A stretch of 64,000 nucleotides of DNA from Diphasiastrum complanatum (lineage: Eukaryota; Streptophyta; Lycopodiopsida; Lycopodiales; Lycopodiaceae), in the NCBI GenBank assembly GCA_029204225.1, contig CM055102.1, positions 706,839 to 770,838 of the forward strand. Reading direction: 5' to 3'. The position numbers and the translations under genes are program-made. Shown here in pieces: positions 24,101 to 36,100 of the stretch. The notes under the pieces are model-generated. The model was not told where the DNA came from and made no database searches. It saw only the letters and a program-made list of their open reading frames with translations. Within the stretch, counting starts at the first letter, position 1, and each line of letters opens with the position of its first letter.

Positions 24101-27100
24101 TCTGAAAGGGAAGATAATCCAGAGCTTGCATTTGCTTCTAAGAAGAAGCAAAACTTTCAGAAGAAAGGCAAAGGCAAAAAGAAGAACTCAAAGCAAAGCT
24201 TGGAGCAGCAGGTGTCCAAGTTACAGGTTGGAGAGGAGTCAAGCACCAATTCCTCATCTACACCCAAGAGGAAGGGCAACTGCAACTATTGTGGTAAGTA
24301 TGGGCATTTTGCTTTTGAATGCAGGAAGAAGCAAAGTGATCAGAAGAAGGGAAAGAACCAGCAGAGTCACTTTGTTGACAAAGTTGCAGAGGAGGAGCAA
24401 TCTGGTGTGCTTGAGCTATTCACCGCAGCCCTATCATCTGAATCCACATTTGGTGGATGGTACATTGATTCTGGAGCCTCAAAGCACATGACACCTCATA
24501 GAGATTGGTTCATCACCTATGAGGAGACAGAAGATAGCCAGCATGTTTGCCTTGGAGATAATTCTACACGTATGGTGAGGGGCAAAGGTACAGTTGCAAT
24601 ACAGCTATCATCAGGTGAGGTGAAGGAAATTAAAAGTGTGTTGCATGTACCAGGGTTGGCTAAGAACTTGTTATCTGTTGGTGCCATTACCAAACAGAAC
24701 ATGGTGGTAGAGTTTAATGATTCTAAATGTTTGGTAAAAGACAAAGAGAAGAACTTCAAAGTGGTAGCCAAGGGAATGCAAGAAGGAGGTCTTTACAAGC
24801 TTTTCACAACCATTCCTAGCCAAGAGGCCTTGTCTGCAAGAGATACTAATCGGGACAAGCTTTGGCATGAGAGATATGGTCATTTGAGTTACAAAAGTTT
24901 GCAAGTTTTGAACAGGCACAAAATGGTAGTAGATCTTCCTAGCATTAAGTCTTCTTCAGATACATGTGAGGCTTGTGCATTAGGGAAGCAACAGAGGAAA
25001 AAGTTTCCAAAGGAGAAAGCTACCAGGGCCAAGGGCATTCTTGAACTTGTGCATTCAGATTTATGTGGTCCCATGCAGGTCAAATCAGCAGGGGGGGCAT
25101 ACTATCTCATGACCTTCGTAGATGATTTCTCTCGGAAGGTATGGGTCTATTTTCTGAAACTGAAATCTGAAGCGTTCAAATACTTCAAACAGTGGAAAGC
25201 TATGGTGGAAAACCACACAGGAAAGAGGTTAAAGACTCTCAGGTCAGATAAGGGTGGTGAGTATATTTCTGATGAGTTCAAAGATCTTTGCAAAGCATGT
25301 GGGATAAAGAGACAGTTTACTGCTCCACATACACCGCAGCAAAACGGCGTGGCTGAGCGGAAAAACAGGTCTATAGTTGAGTGTGCGAGGAGCATGCTCA
25401 AGGCAAAGGGGTTGCCAAATTCTTTTTGGGCAGAAGCGGTAGCAACTGCTGTTTTTCTATTGAATAGAAGTCCAACCAAAGCAGTTGAAGGAATCACGCC
25501 AGAAGAAGCATATAGTGGCAAGAAGCCCAAAGTGGGCAGCCTTCGAGTATTTGGGTGTACAGCATATGCACATATACCAAAGGACTTGCGGAAGAAACTT
25601 GATGCAAAATCCGTAAAGTGTGTCTTTCTTGGGTATAGTGAAGGTGAGAAAGCTTATGTGCTATATGATCTCGAAAACAGGAGGAAGATCCTAAGTCGAG
25701 ATGTCATCTTTGATGAAGAGCATGCACCCAAGATACAGGAGCAGGAGAAGGAAGGAATTACTGAGTTCATACCCTTGATTGATTCCACGGATGAGGATCC
25801 TAGTCAAGAGTCCTGTAAGCCTCAAGTGCAGGAGCAACAACAGGAAATCGAACCTACTAGTTCGAGACCTCTTTTTGGCCAAGTACCAGAAGCAGAAGTT
25901 GGGGACAAACGGAAGACTAAAACAGTACCATGGGATACGTGGTCACCATCCACATCACCTACTGCTAGGAAGAAGCTACCTAGGTGGTATTGGGAAACAA
26001 TCAAAGAAGGTCAAATGATTGAAGAAGGAGACAGCAGTGAACAGGGTGTCAGAAGATCTCTTAGGTCTCATGAGAGACAAGAGACTAACTTTGCTCTTAT
26101 GTCCACTATTCTGAATGCAGATGAGCCACAATTCTTTCACGAAGCCGTGAGAGAAAAGGTATGGCAACATGCCATGCAGGAGGAGTACGACTCCATTGTC
26201 AAGAATGACACATGGGAGCTCACTACATTGCCAGAAGGGAAACAACCAATAGGTTGCAAGTGGGTCTATAAGACCAAGTTTCATGCCAATGGAACAGTGG
26301 ACAAGTACAAGGCAAGGTTGGTGGCGAAAGGCTATGCTCAGCAAGAGGGGCTAGACTATGATGAGACATTCGCACCTGTTGCTAAAATGACATCTATCAG
26401 GACCGTTTTGGCTATAGCCTCATATTTTGATTGGGATGTCCATCAAATGGATGTCAAGAGTGCCTTTCTTAATGGGCACCTACAGAGGTGGTTTACATGG
26501 AACAACCGCAGGGATTTGAAATAACAGGCAAGGAGAATCTGGTTTGCAGGCTTAGGAAAGCCTTGTATGGGCTCAAACAGGCGCCAAGGGCTTGGTATAG
26601 CCGAATTGATGAGTACTTTGCAAGGCAAGGGTTTGAGAAGAGTAAGTCTGATTGCAATCTTTATGTCTTCAGGGAAGGAGAAGACTTTGTGGTTGTTGTG
26701 CTCTATGTGGATGATCTACTCATCACGGGAAGCAATAAGAAGCTTATTGCTTGTGTTAAGAAGAATCTTTCTAATGAGTTTGAAATGAAAGATTTAGGTT
26801 TCCTACACTATTGCCTAGGAGTTGAAGTTTGGAAAGGAAAGCGTTGTCTTTTTATCTCACAGGCAAAGTATGCATAGAAATTATTGAAGAAGTTTAACAT
26901 GCAAGAAAGCAAACCAATCAGCACACCCATGGATGCAAGCAACAAGCCATCAAAAGATGACGGTCCAGCATTTGCAGATGAGACGCTCTATCGTCAGTTA
27001 GTGGGCAGCCTGATTTACCTTACTACCACCAGGCCAGATATTGCTTATGCGGTTGGAATCGCAAGTCAATACATGTGTAAGCCTACCGAAGCACATTGGA

Positions 27101-30100
27101 AGGCAGCCAAGCGGATCCTACGATATGTGAGAGGGACAGTGACTTATGGGATTGGATACACGGATGACGGGAACCTTCAGCTGGAAGGCTATTCAGATTC
27201 TAATTGGGCAGGTGATAGAGACGATCGGAGATCGACGACAGGCTATTGCTTCAGCCTAGGTTCAGGGGCTATATCGTGGTGCAGTAAGAAGCAGCCTACA
27301 ATTGCTCTATCGTCTACCGAAGCTGAGTACAGGGCGACTACGAGGTCCGCCTGTGAAGCCATTTGGTTACGCCGTCTACTTGAGGACATGCAGATTGCTC
27401 AAGTAAGACCTACATTGTTACATTGTGATAACCAAAGCTGCATTCAGCTTGCAAGGAATCCAGTCTATCATGCACGGACAAAACATATAGAGGTGGACCA
27501 GCATTTTATACGAGAGAAAGTGCACAGTGGGGAGATCGAGCTAGTTTATTGCGACACCAACGACCAGACAGCTGATATTTTTACTAAACCACTTAGTAAA
27601 GATAAGTTTGAAAAGTTCAGAACTTTGTTGGGTGTCAGTTTGAATAAAATTGCCATTAAGGGGGGGTGTTGAAGAGTAATGCCTATTTTACCCCTTTTGG
27701 CTAAGCATTAGTTAAGTTGTACATAACTCATGGGGCATGTTTTTAATTAAATGCATGACCCCCCCTTTTTGTTAAGTTATGTAAATTAGTGCAAGTGGCC
27801 CACTTGGCCAAGTAGCTCACTCCCATGGTTGACACCTAGACTTTCCATGCATGTAAAGGAGGTGCTTGCCTCACAAGGGATTTGGAGGACCCACGCCCTC
27901 CTCTCTCTTACTAGCAATTCATTTCTTCTTGAGACTTTTGAGTTTGTGAGATGCTCATGCAATTCTCCTTGTGTGTGATATTTCCATAGCCAAGTTTTCT
28001 CAAGCTTTCATAGTTGATCTAGCATCTGAGTTAAGATACTCCATAGCTAGGTCTTGTAATTCTTCAGGTTCCCCATATGGATCGTTGCATACTGACGGTA
28101 AAATTCAAAATCATCAAGAATAGGAAGGAAGGCCGCCTTAAAGGCCTTACAGAAATCCTCCCAATTCCTAGGAACTTCAGGCTTACCCCTTATATCTTGC
28201 CACCAGGTAAATGCTTTACCTCGCAGGTACATGATGGCGAGATTGATCTTGTTGTCCTCGGATGAATCGTGCATGGAAAAGTGCGAATTCCATCGATCCA
28301 GCCATTGCAAGACCGCCTCCGGGTTTCTATCCTTCTTTTCCCCAGCAAAAACTTCAGGAGTAAACAAGGGTTGATGCACCAATTGCCATAGCTGCGTCAA
28401 TTCCTTGAGGTCCTGCTGATCCCGACTGTGCTTAGCTTGCATATCCACAATCTGTTGTTGTAGACTGTTAATAGCCAGCATCAAAGCATCAGGGTCTAAA
28501 ACAGAGGCAGATACTGTAGCCTCATGAGAAGGGGACATAGGCTATGTAGTAGGAGTAGGCTCCATTTTTTTCAGAGAGAAGAGAGGTGAATTAAGAAGAA
28601 AAGATAGAAGAGAATCAAAAGCTACTCAAGGAAGGTAGATACAAGACTACTTTTGCTATCTCTTTACAAACCAAATGGTATTGTCCATGGCTGCCAAGAG
28701 GAATAAGAGAAGGCAAAGAGAAGGATGCACCACCACCTCCACCTCTAATTCTAAAGAAAAACTATGCATAGGAGAGGTATGCCTCCCTCTCCATGCTTGC
28801 CTACAAACTGCCAAGTGGCCATACCTTGCCACCTTGGCACCACAGGAGCACACTGGCCACCCACCAGAATCTGGCCAGTAGGCAGCCAGATCCCCCTGCA
28901 CCCTCAGCGCTGGCTAACATTCCTATTTTGGAATGTTTAACATTAAACCAAGGCTTTCTCGCTGTTTTCCAACGGAACCTGGTCAAAATTATCTTTATTT
29001 GACCTCGCTGGCCCGTGAAACAGCGCTTGGAGCCTCCAATCGGGAGCGGAACAGGTTTCCGCTAGAAGGAGCCGCCTATCCTGAGCTGGACAGTGCCATG
29101 TGGCATCACTAAGGAGGATCCAAAACAAAGTTTTTTTTTTATGTATACTCCTTCGCTGATCAGACAGCGAGTAACTACTCCCTTTTTTTTTTTTTGCGCT
29201 GGGAGGGGCCCCTTGACACTGTCCGTTACCTCAACCTGAAGCGGAATTGCAAGTTGAGGAGGACTGCCACCTGTCCGCCTTTGGATAGTTCACGTGGCTA
29301 ACTACCAAGGGCCCCACCACCGTTTTTTTTTTGAAAAAATTTCATCCAAAAAACCAAAAACAGCGAAGAAGGACCAATACACAAAAGTGCATAAAAAACA
29401 CGATTTAAGCCCGTTTTGAATTTCGTCAGAAGTATCGTAAAATACAAGAAATCTACTACGGATCAACGCACCTGCTTTCAGCATGCAGTGGCTCTGATAC
29501 CATATGTTAGAATCTTACTTACTGCAAACCTCCAGGTGCCGGTTGACCATAAGAGACCGAACGATTCACGTTCCACCCCGCCATAGGACCTAATCCGGGT
29601 CCACCCACCGTGCCCTGGCCTGTGACCGTATCAAGCTGGATCCGACGTCTGGTCTCAAGTCTGGGTTTGGGACCCAAGGAAGTTGGGTCCCTAACACCTT
29701 GCCGCATAAAAACATGAGAGCAGAGGCGATCTTCGTACTATCAGGCGCATCGTGCATGGAAAAATGACTATTCCACCGATCTAGCCATGACAATACCACA
29801 TCAGGAAGCAGGTCCTTCTTTTCGCCTGAAAAGAATTCCGGATTGAACATTGGATAAACACCAACGGACCGCGAGTGCGTCGCAGAATGCCACTCTTGCT
29901 CGGTCGCGGCATGTTTGGCTTGCATATCTAAAATTTGGTTTTGCAGCAGATTCAGGGCTTGTACCAACTGGTTAGTATCTACATCAGGAGGAGGAGGTGG
30001 TGAAGACGGTCCTTCACCCGAGGGCAAGGTAGGATCCATGGCGCTCTAAGGAAGGAGGCAAAGGAAAAACTGCAAGGGCTTCACAACAAAAGGGCTTAGA

Positions 30101-33100
30101 GAACTTGAGACAACAACTCAAGAAGACTAGGTCACAATAAGTCAATGACTTGCTCACGTAGAATAGGCGATGTACCAACATCATGATCAAGCGTAAGTGT
30201 AGAACCAAAAAAATCAGCAAGAGGTACTGATTTTAAAGAGGCATGTGCCTTCCTTTCGTAGTAAGACATTTCTTTGCTGTCCTGCAAAGTCTCCAATAGA
30301 CGACAAGGAACTGTTATGGGTTGTTCAACACTTTGCTGCCCAAAGTGTTCCCAACATGGACCATGTTGTCCATAATCTTCCACATGCTGTTCCTAAAGCA
30401 TAATGGACTACTCATGATGTAAAATGGGTTGTAAATGACCAAAAGAAGATGACTGAACTTGCTGTCCAACGTCTTCATCATAAAAATTTGGCAAACTATC
30501 AAGAGATGCATCAACGATGGAGTCATCAAAGCTGTCCCTCGAAGAGGCATGGGATGACATAGAAGATTCTTCAAGTAATGAAAAATTCTCTCCAAACAAA
30601 TGCTCACGCTTAACACTTTGAACAAAAGTACTAATTGACACATGTTGACTCCCTCCTCGATTAGTACATAAAGGTTCCAAAGAGTGCTTGAATTTTTCAA
30701 CCTTTGCTAAAACATCAAATTGAAAAGGTTTCGTATGAAACTTTTCACTAATCATCCATCATATGCATCAACTTGCGACGACTTGAAAAAAAAAGATTGT
30801 TTGAACATCTGCTCAAGGTATCGTTGTTGAGAGATGAAGATTCCAGCCCCATGTGGAAGATCAACAAGAACCCAAGTGTGGTTCTTCATGAGTGAGTTAT
30901 ACTCCTCTTCCATCGCATCCTCCCAACATTTTACTCCTCTGGACTGCTCATAAAAAACAGGTTCTACTGCACCATCCTCAATAGAAATAAGAGCAAAATC
31001 AGAAAAATCAGCAAATTCTACTGATTTAGTAGAGACACGAGTCTTCCCTTCATAGAAATGATCCACTTTGCTGTCCTGCAAAGTTTGCAACAACCATTTA
31101 GGGACTAGTTTGGGTTGTCCAACAGCCTTACCTTTGTCAACACTTTGTTGTCCAAAGTGTTCTGAACTTGGACCTTGCTGTCCAATGATTTCCGAACTTG
31201 GACCTTGCTGTCCAATGGCTTCAACAGGCTGCTCTTCACCATAAATAGGTTCTTCTTAATGAACTATGGGCTGCAAAATTGAAGAAGTAGTGGGCTGTCC
31301 ACTAGAAGTTGATGGCAGTCCCTTATCTTCATGATTAGAAGGCAAAACCAAATCTGGAAATATTTCAAGATATGCATCATGGGGGAAGTCCCCTTTCATG
31401 ACATGAGTGGGCGCAACATCATAGGAGGTCTTTTCATCAAAATGAACATCACGACTCACTATGATTTTATTAGTATCCATATTAAACAACCTATAGCCCT
31501 TGCTTTCGCTACTATAGCCAACAAATATGCATTTAACTCCATTATCATCAAGCTTGGTTCTTAGCTTATCAGGAATGAAAGCATAAGCCGTGCAACCAAA
31601 GATGCGTAAGTGAGAAACAGTAGGCTTCTTACCATACCAAACTTCATAAGGAGTTAATACCTTCAAGGCTTTAGTAGGACACCGATTACTAATGTAAGCC
31701 GCCATTATAACCGCTTCAGCCCAAAACTTGTGAGGTAGGCCCTGTGCCTTGAGCATGCATCAAGCCATGTCCATGATAGTGCGATTCTTCCTTTCGACAA
31801 CACCATTTTGTTGAGGTGTGTAAGGGGTTGTCATTTGATGATGGATACCTTTGCTTTGAAGATAAGTACCGAACGTATTCTTTATATATTCCCCTCCTCG
31901 GTCGGTACGTAAGATCTTCAAAGAGTGCCCAAACTGAGCGAATGATCAATGTAGCTGCATCTGTGGTGGTCCTCCAGGCTGTGTCTAGCCCATCTGTCAC
32001 ATGTCCTAGGGCAGTTTCGGGAAACCTCGTAGCTTCGGCAATGGCATCCTGTGTATCTAGTATCCCACGAACCTTGATGTTATGGGCCTTTTGTTCCCTT
32101 GACCGCTCTTCCAAAATCGTGGCTGAGATGACTGAGGAAATGGGAGCATTAGGCTTGGTGCCTTTCTTCAATACTGCTGCCCATGAAAGGGTTTCTTCTT
32201 TATGCTGTTCAATCTTATTTTCGAGCTCCCGTATCATGGTGGTAGCCAATTCCTGGGCTGCAAACTGCTTAGTACTGATCACTTGTTCCAATGAGGCAAC
32301 TTTGGACTGCAACACGATCTTTTCTTTGAGTAGAGAGACTACTATTCCCTTCAACTGTGAAAGTTCTTGTTTCAAAAGCTAGAAATCTGCTTTCATTTGG
32401 TCAACTTCCCAAGAGGAGAAAAGATCGGTTTGATTTGGAGGGAGTGTATGGGATGTGTGTTGTAGACGGAGGAGCTGTAGTTTCTTAGGAGATGGGAATA
32501 GGAAGGAGGCCGTTAGGAATGGCCAAAAGTCGGATTGTAGTTCAACGAAAAAGAGGCAAAAGAAGAAGAGATAGAAGAAGAAGAGATAGAAGAAGAGGAG
32601 ATAGAAAAAGAAGCAGGCACATGTGCAGGCAGCGCTGCCTGCGTGGCACAAGCAGCGCTGCCACATCAATCTTGGAGGTAGCATCAAGGGGGTGGGATGA
32701 GGTAGCAGCGAGGGGGGGGGGTGTTAGAATCGTAGTGATTCAGAAAAGAAGCTATGCTTCATAAACTGAAAACTGAGATGATCTGAATTGATTTGATAAT
32801 GAAGGAGGCTGCCCATTTGCTCTTATAGAGGCTAGACTAACTCTAACGCAAAAGCTATTTGCCAACAATACCGTTTGGCAAAAGCAATTATGGTCTCACA
32901 AATAGCAATCTATTTTAGCATAATTATAAAATAGTATTCTATACTATTCTAGCAAAATTGGTACTAACTTAGGTACCTATACTAAAAATAGATAGTACCT
33001 AAAATGGAAATAGGCCTTCTAGCACGCAGGCTGGCCTCTACAATGAATTAATTAACCATTAATTCCTAACACTCACCCTTAATGGATAATTCATTTTCAA

Positions 33101-36100
33101 TAATTCCTAGGAGTGTCTTGATTTCCATGACCAAGTCCTTTTGTGAAGATATCTGCAACTTGATCATTGGTGTCGCAGTAGATCAACCAGCTTTATACTT
33201 ATCTATAGAACCATCAGTCTTAAACTTGGTTCTATAAATCCACTTGCAACCAATTGGTTTCTTACCTGCTGGAAGTTCAACAAGATCCCATGTCTCATTT
33301 TTCATAATAGAACTGTACTCCTCATCCATAGCAGTCTTCCCAACTTGTTCCTTTGCAGCATCTTCATAAAATAAAGGATCCTCAGAATCCAATATTGAAG
33401 CCATAAACGCATAATGCGAGTTTCTTCACCATCTTCACAATATTTGACACTTAACGTGTCAATCTCTTAGCTCCTTGTTGACTCGATTCTCTCTGATCCA
33501 ACATTTTACTATCTTGTATAGTCTCACAATACCATCTTGGTAATTTCTTTGTGGGTGACGTAGAAGGAGAATATGTATCAAATACTCTTGACCTTTCCTT
33601 CCGTTTACCAAGATCCACTTGTATACTTACCCTTGGTACAATTTGTGTAGAAGTTGTATCACATGGACCTGTATCTTCCAGAACATCATCTATAACAGGA
33701 GTTTTTGATGTAGGAGAAAATACATCCTCCTCGTGATCTTCTAGGTTAGAAGACTCACTTTCTTCCAACACAACATCCCTGCTCATAATCACCTTCTCAC
33801 TGGTAAGATTATAAAGGCGATATGCCTTTTCTTGCTCATCATAACTAAGGAATAAACACTTGACTGCCTGTGAATCAAGTTTTTGACGATTATCTTTAGG
33901 AATATGAGCATATGCAATACAACCAAAAACTCGTAGATGATCCACTTTAGGTTTTATACCTGTGAAAGCTTCTTTTGGAGTTCAATTTAGAACAACTTTT
34001 GTAGGACTTCTGTTAAGTAAGTAAACTGTTGTACTAACTGCTTCGCGCCACAAATGATTCTTAAGACTTTCCAAGACAAAATCTACTCAATGGACAGCAT
34101 CCATAAAGCTGAAAATATGAGCACAATTGGTTGCAATACTCCACATGCAATTTGCTCAAAGACCCCCCTGCAAGCTAGCCAACTCAAAAGTTTCAGCAAA
34201 AAATGTGTAAAAAACACATGTATCTTCTTTTGTAGATGGGCGCCCTCCTACAAAAACAAGTGGATCTGAAAATTTCAGCATGTATTAGACTCAAAAAAGG
34301 CATGCAAATGGCTTGAGCATGGGCGCCCTACGGCAAACCCTCAAAGCAAGGGGGGTGTCCTCCTCCTTGCAAAAAAAGCTATTAGAATACGAACAGATCT
34401 TCACTTGCAAAATCAGCCACTTGCTGATTTTCTGTTACCGAAAGAGAAGATGATAGGGAGCCCTCCTGTAAGCACTCTGAATACCTAACGTGGCTCTGAT
34501 ACCATGTAGGAAATAGAAACCAAAGGATCCAGGATATTAACTATTCCATCACACAAAGCATTCCAAAGAGAAAGAGAGAGATGGCTAGTCGCCCTCTTGT
34601 AAACACTCGTGGAATTCCAAGAGAATAGTTATAATGCTTACAATTGTAAAATACAAAGGAAATGCACACATATATACACAAGATCCAGGATCCAGGATGA
34701 TATATACAGGATCCAGGATCTTAACTATTCAATCACACAAAGCATTCCAAAGAGAAAGAGAGAGATGGCTGGTCGCCCTCTTGTAAACACTCGTGGAATT
34801 CCAAGAGAATAGTTATAAGCTTACAATTGCAAAATACAAAGGAAATGCACACATATATATACCCTTCCAAATGACTATCTAACTTCTTGTAGATGACTAT
34901 CTAACTTCTGCTACAAGTTACTTTCAAAAAAATAAGGTACCCCCAAATGTCAAGTTGGGGTACATAATGTCATCATTAGGCCTAGTGGACCCATGAATCC
35001 CTACTATGTTAAAAACATACTAACTTAGCTAACTCTAAGTTTAATAGGCCTAATGGAGGTGAATAAACCATGGTTACACAACTCTCGATCTTTTGGGTCA
35101 AAATAACCTATTGTAATACATCATTTCCATTTACATAAACTAACATTTTCTTTCTTCAAACCTTTTTAAGGATTCTTGGATAATTGGCACTTCAATAGGT
35201 GACTGTACCCCATATATAGTACGTTCAAGAAACTTTTACGTAAAATCATAAGGAATTAAAATATCCTAAATTAGCTTAGATAAACCAGTATCGAAATAAT
35301 GATAGTTTTCTCTACTTAACAATTTATTCATGACATGAAGAAAAATTCAACTTCATGTATTTAGATCAAAACAGATCTTGATACAACTCCTTGATATGGG
35401 CCACACTGTCTCATATTATTCTTCAAAATATTTCTAAACCTATATTTTAAGAGAATCCTTAGGTCCTATGGAACAATCAATGTGGTACAGAAAGAACTTC
35501 CCTTGTTTTACTAGCATGGCCTTCAAAGATCAAATTGTCATGACTAGTTTCGGGTTGTACATTCATCGTGCATGCGGTTTCTTGATTCTTTGCAAGAAGG
35601 CTCCCAATGGCTCGTCGTCAAATTCTTCGTCAAGTTGAGCAAGAGCCTTCATCCTTTTAACGTTCCCAATGCAGTTTGAGCTTCTCGATGTGGGAGGTCT
35701 CTTAAATAGTGGATGGGGCTCTTTCATCTTCTTTTTCTTCTTGTTCTCCATCAAACAGGTTCGTTCGTCACGTGACTACAATTCTTCGACCATATCTTGA
35801 GCTTTTGCCAACTGATGCCGAAGTTCTTCCAATTTAGTGGACATGATCGTCATGGGAAAAAAATTCGTCCACAAGCCAATCTAAATTGGATTTGATAACA
35901 ATTATGAAAATTAATCAACGTCTCTCTGATTAAAATTAGATTGACCAACCTTTATACATCAAAAATTCAATATGAAGAATTTGGCTTTCATCACATAGTT
36001 CCCCAGTATGAATTCTCTAGCATGAGTTCTCTCTAAATCTTATAATAGCAGCAGAGCTCTTCCTGGCAGCATTCACATGATTTCTCCTTAACTTGTTGGG

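Larger units (their letters stand above)
22653..28066 (+). mobile_element. Copia element Z, young, complete with two LTRs
   Basis: LTRs 22653-23051 (399 bp) and 27667-28066 (400 bp) both start TGTTGAAGAG and end TTCTTCA. By eye they differ by one G in a G run. The 5-bp target duplication GGTTC is at 22648-22652 and 28067-28071, inside the gag frame of chromovirus Y. The PBS TGGTATCAGAGC is at 23052-23063 and a G-rich purine tract at 27656-27666. The order gag-protease-integrase-RT-RNase H is the Copia order. The insertion is the most recent event in the nest. Confidence 0.97.
20207..29696 (-). mobile_element. Chromovirus Y, inserted in gag of X, itself split by Copia Z
   Basis: The boundaries are LTRs TGTTAG...CTAACA at 20207-20676 and 29505-29696. 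Flanks GCTTG (20202-20206) and CCTTG (29697-29701) share CTTG, the likely target duplication with one changed base. The PBS complement GCTCTGATACCA is at 29491-29502 and the purine tract AAGGAAGAGGGAA sits beside the left LTR. Coding keeps gag and integrase-chromodomain, but protease, RT and RNase H are missing at about 22042-22072. The copy is therefore non-autonomous. Confidence 0.9.

Noticed and set aside
32722-34980. The two LTRs at 32722-33071 and 34505-34980 as a pair bounding one Copia
   Set aside because: Their sequences are not alignable; the second matches the chromovirus X 3' LTR at 18753-18962 instead.
35563-35754. Lys-rich 63-codon minus-strand frame as a gene
   Set aside because: No recognisable domain, no splice partners, and it lies in an intron full of decayed elements.
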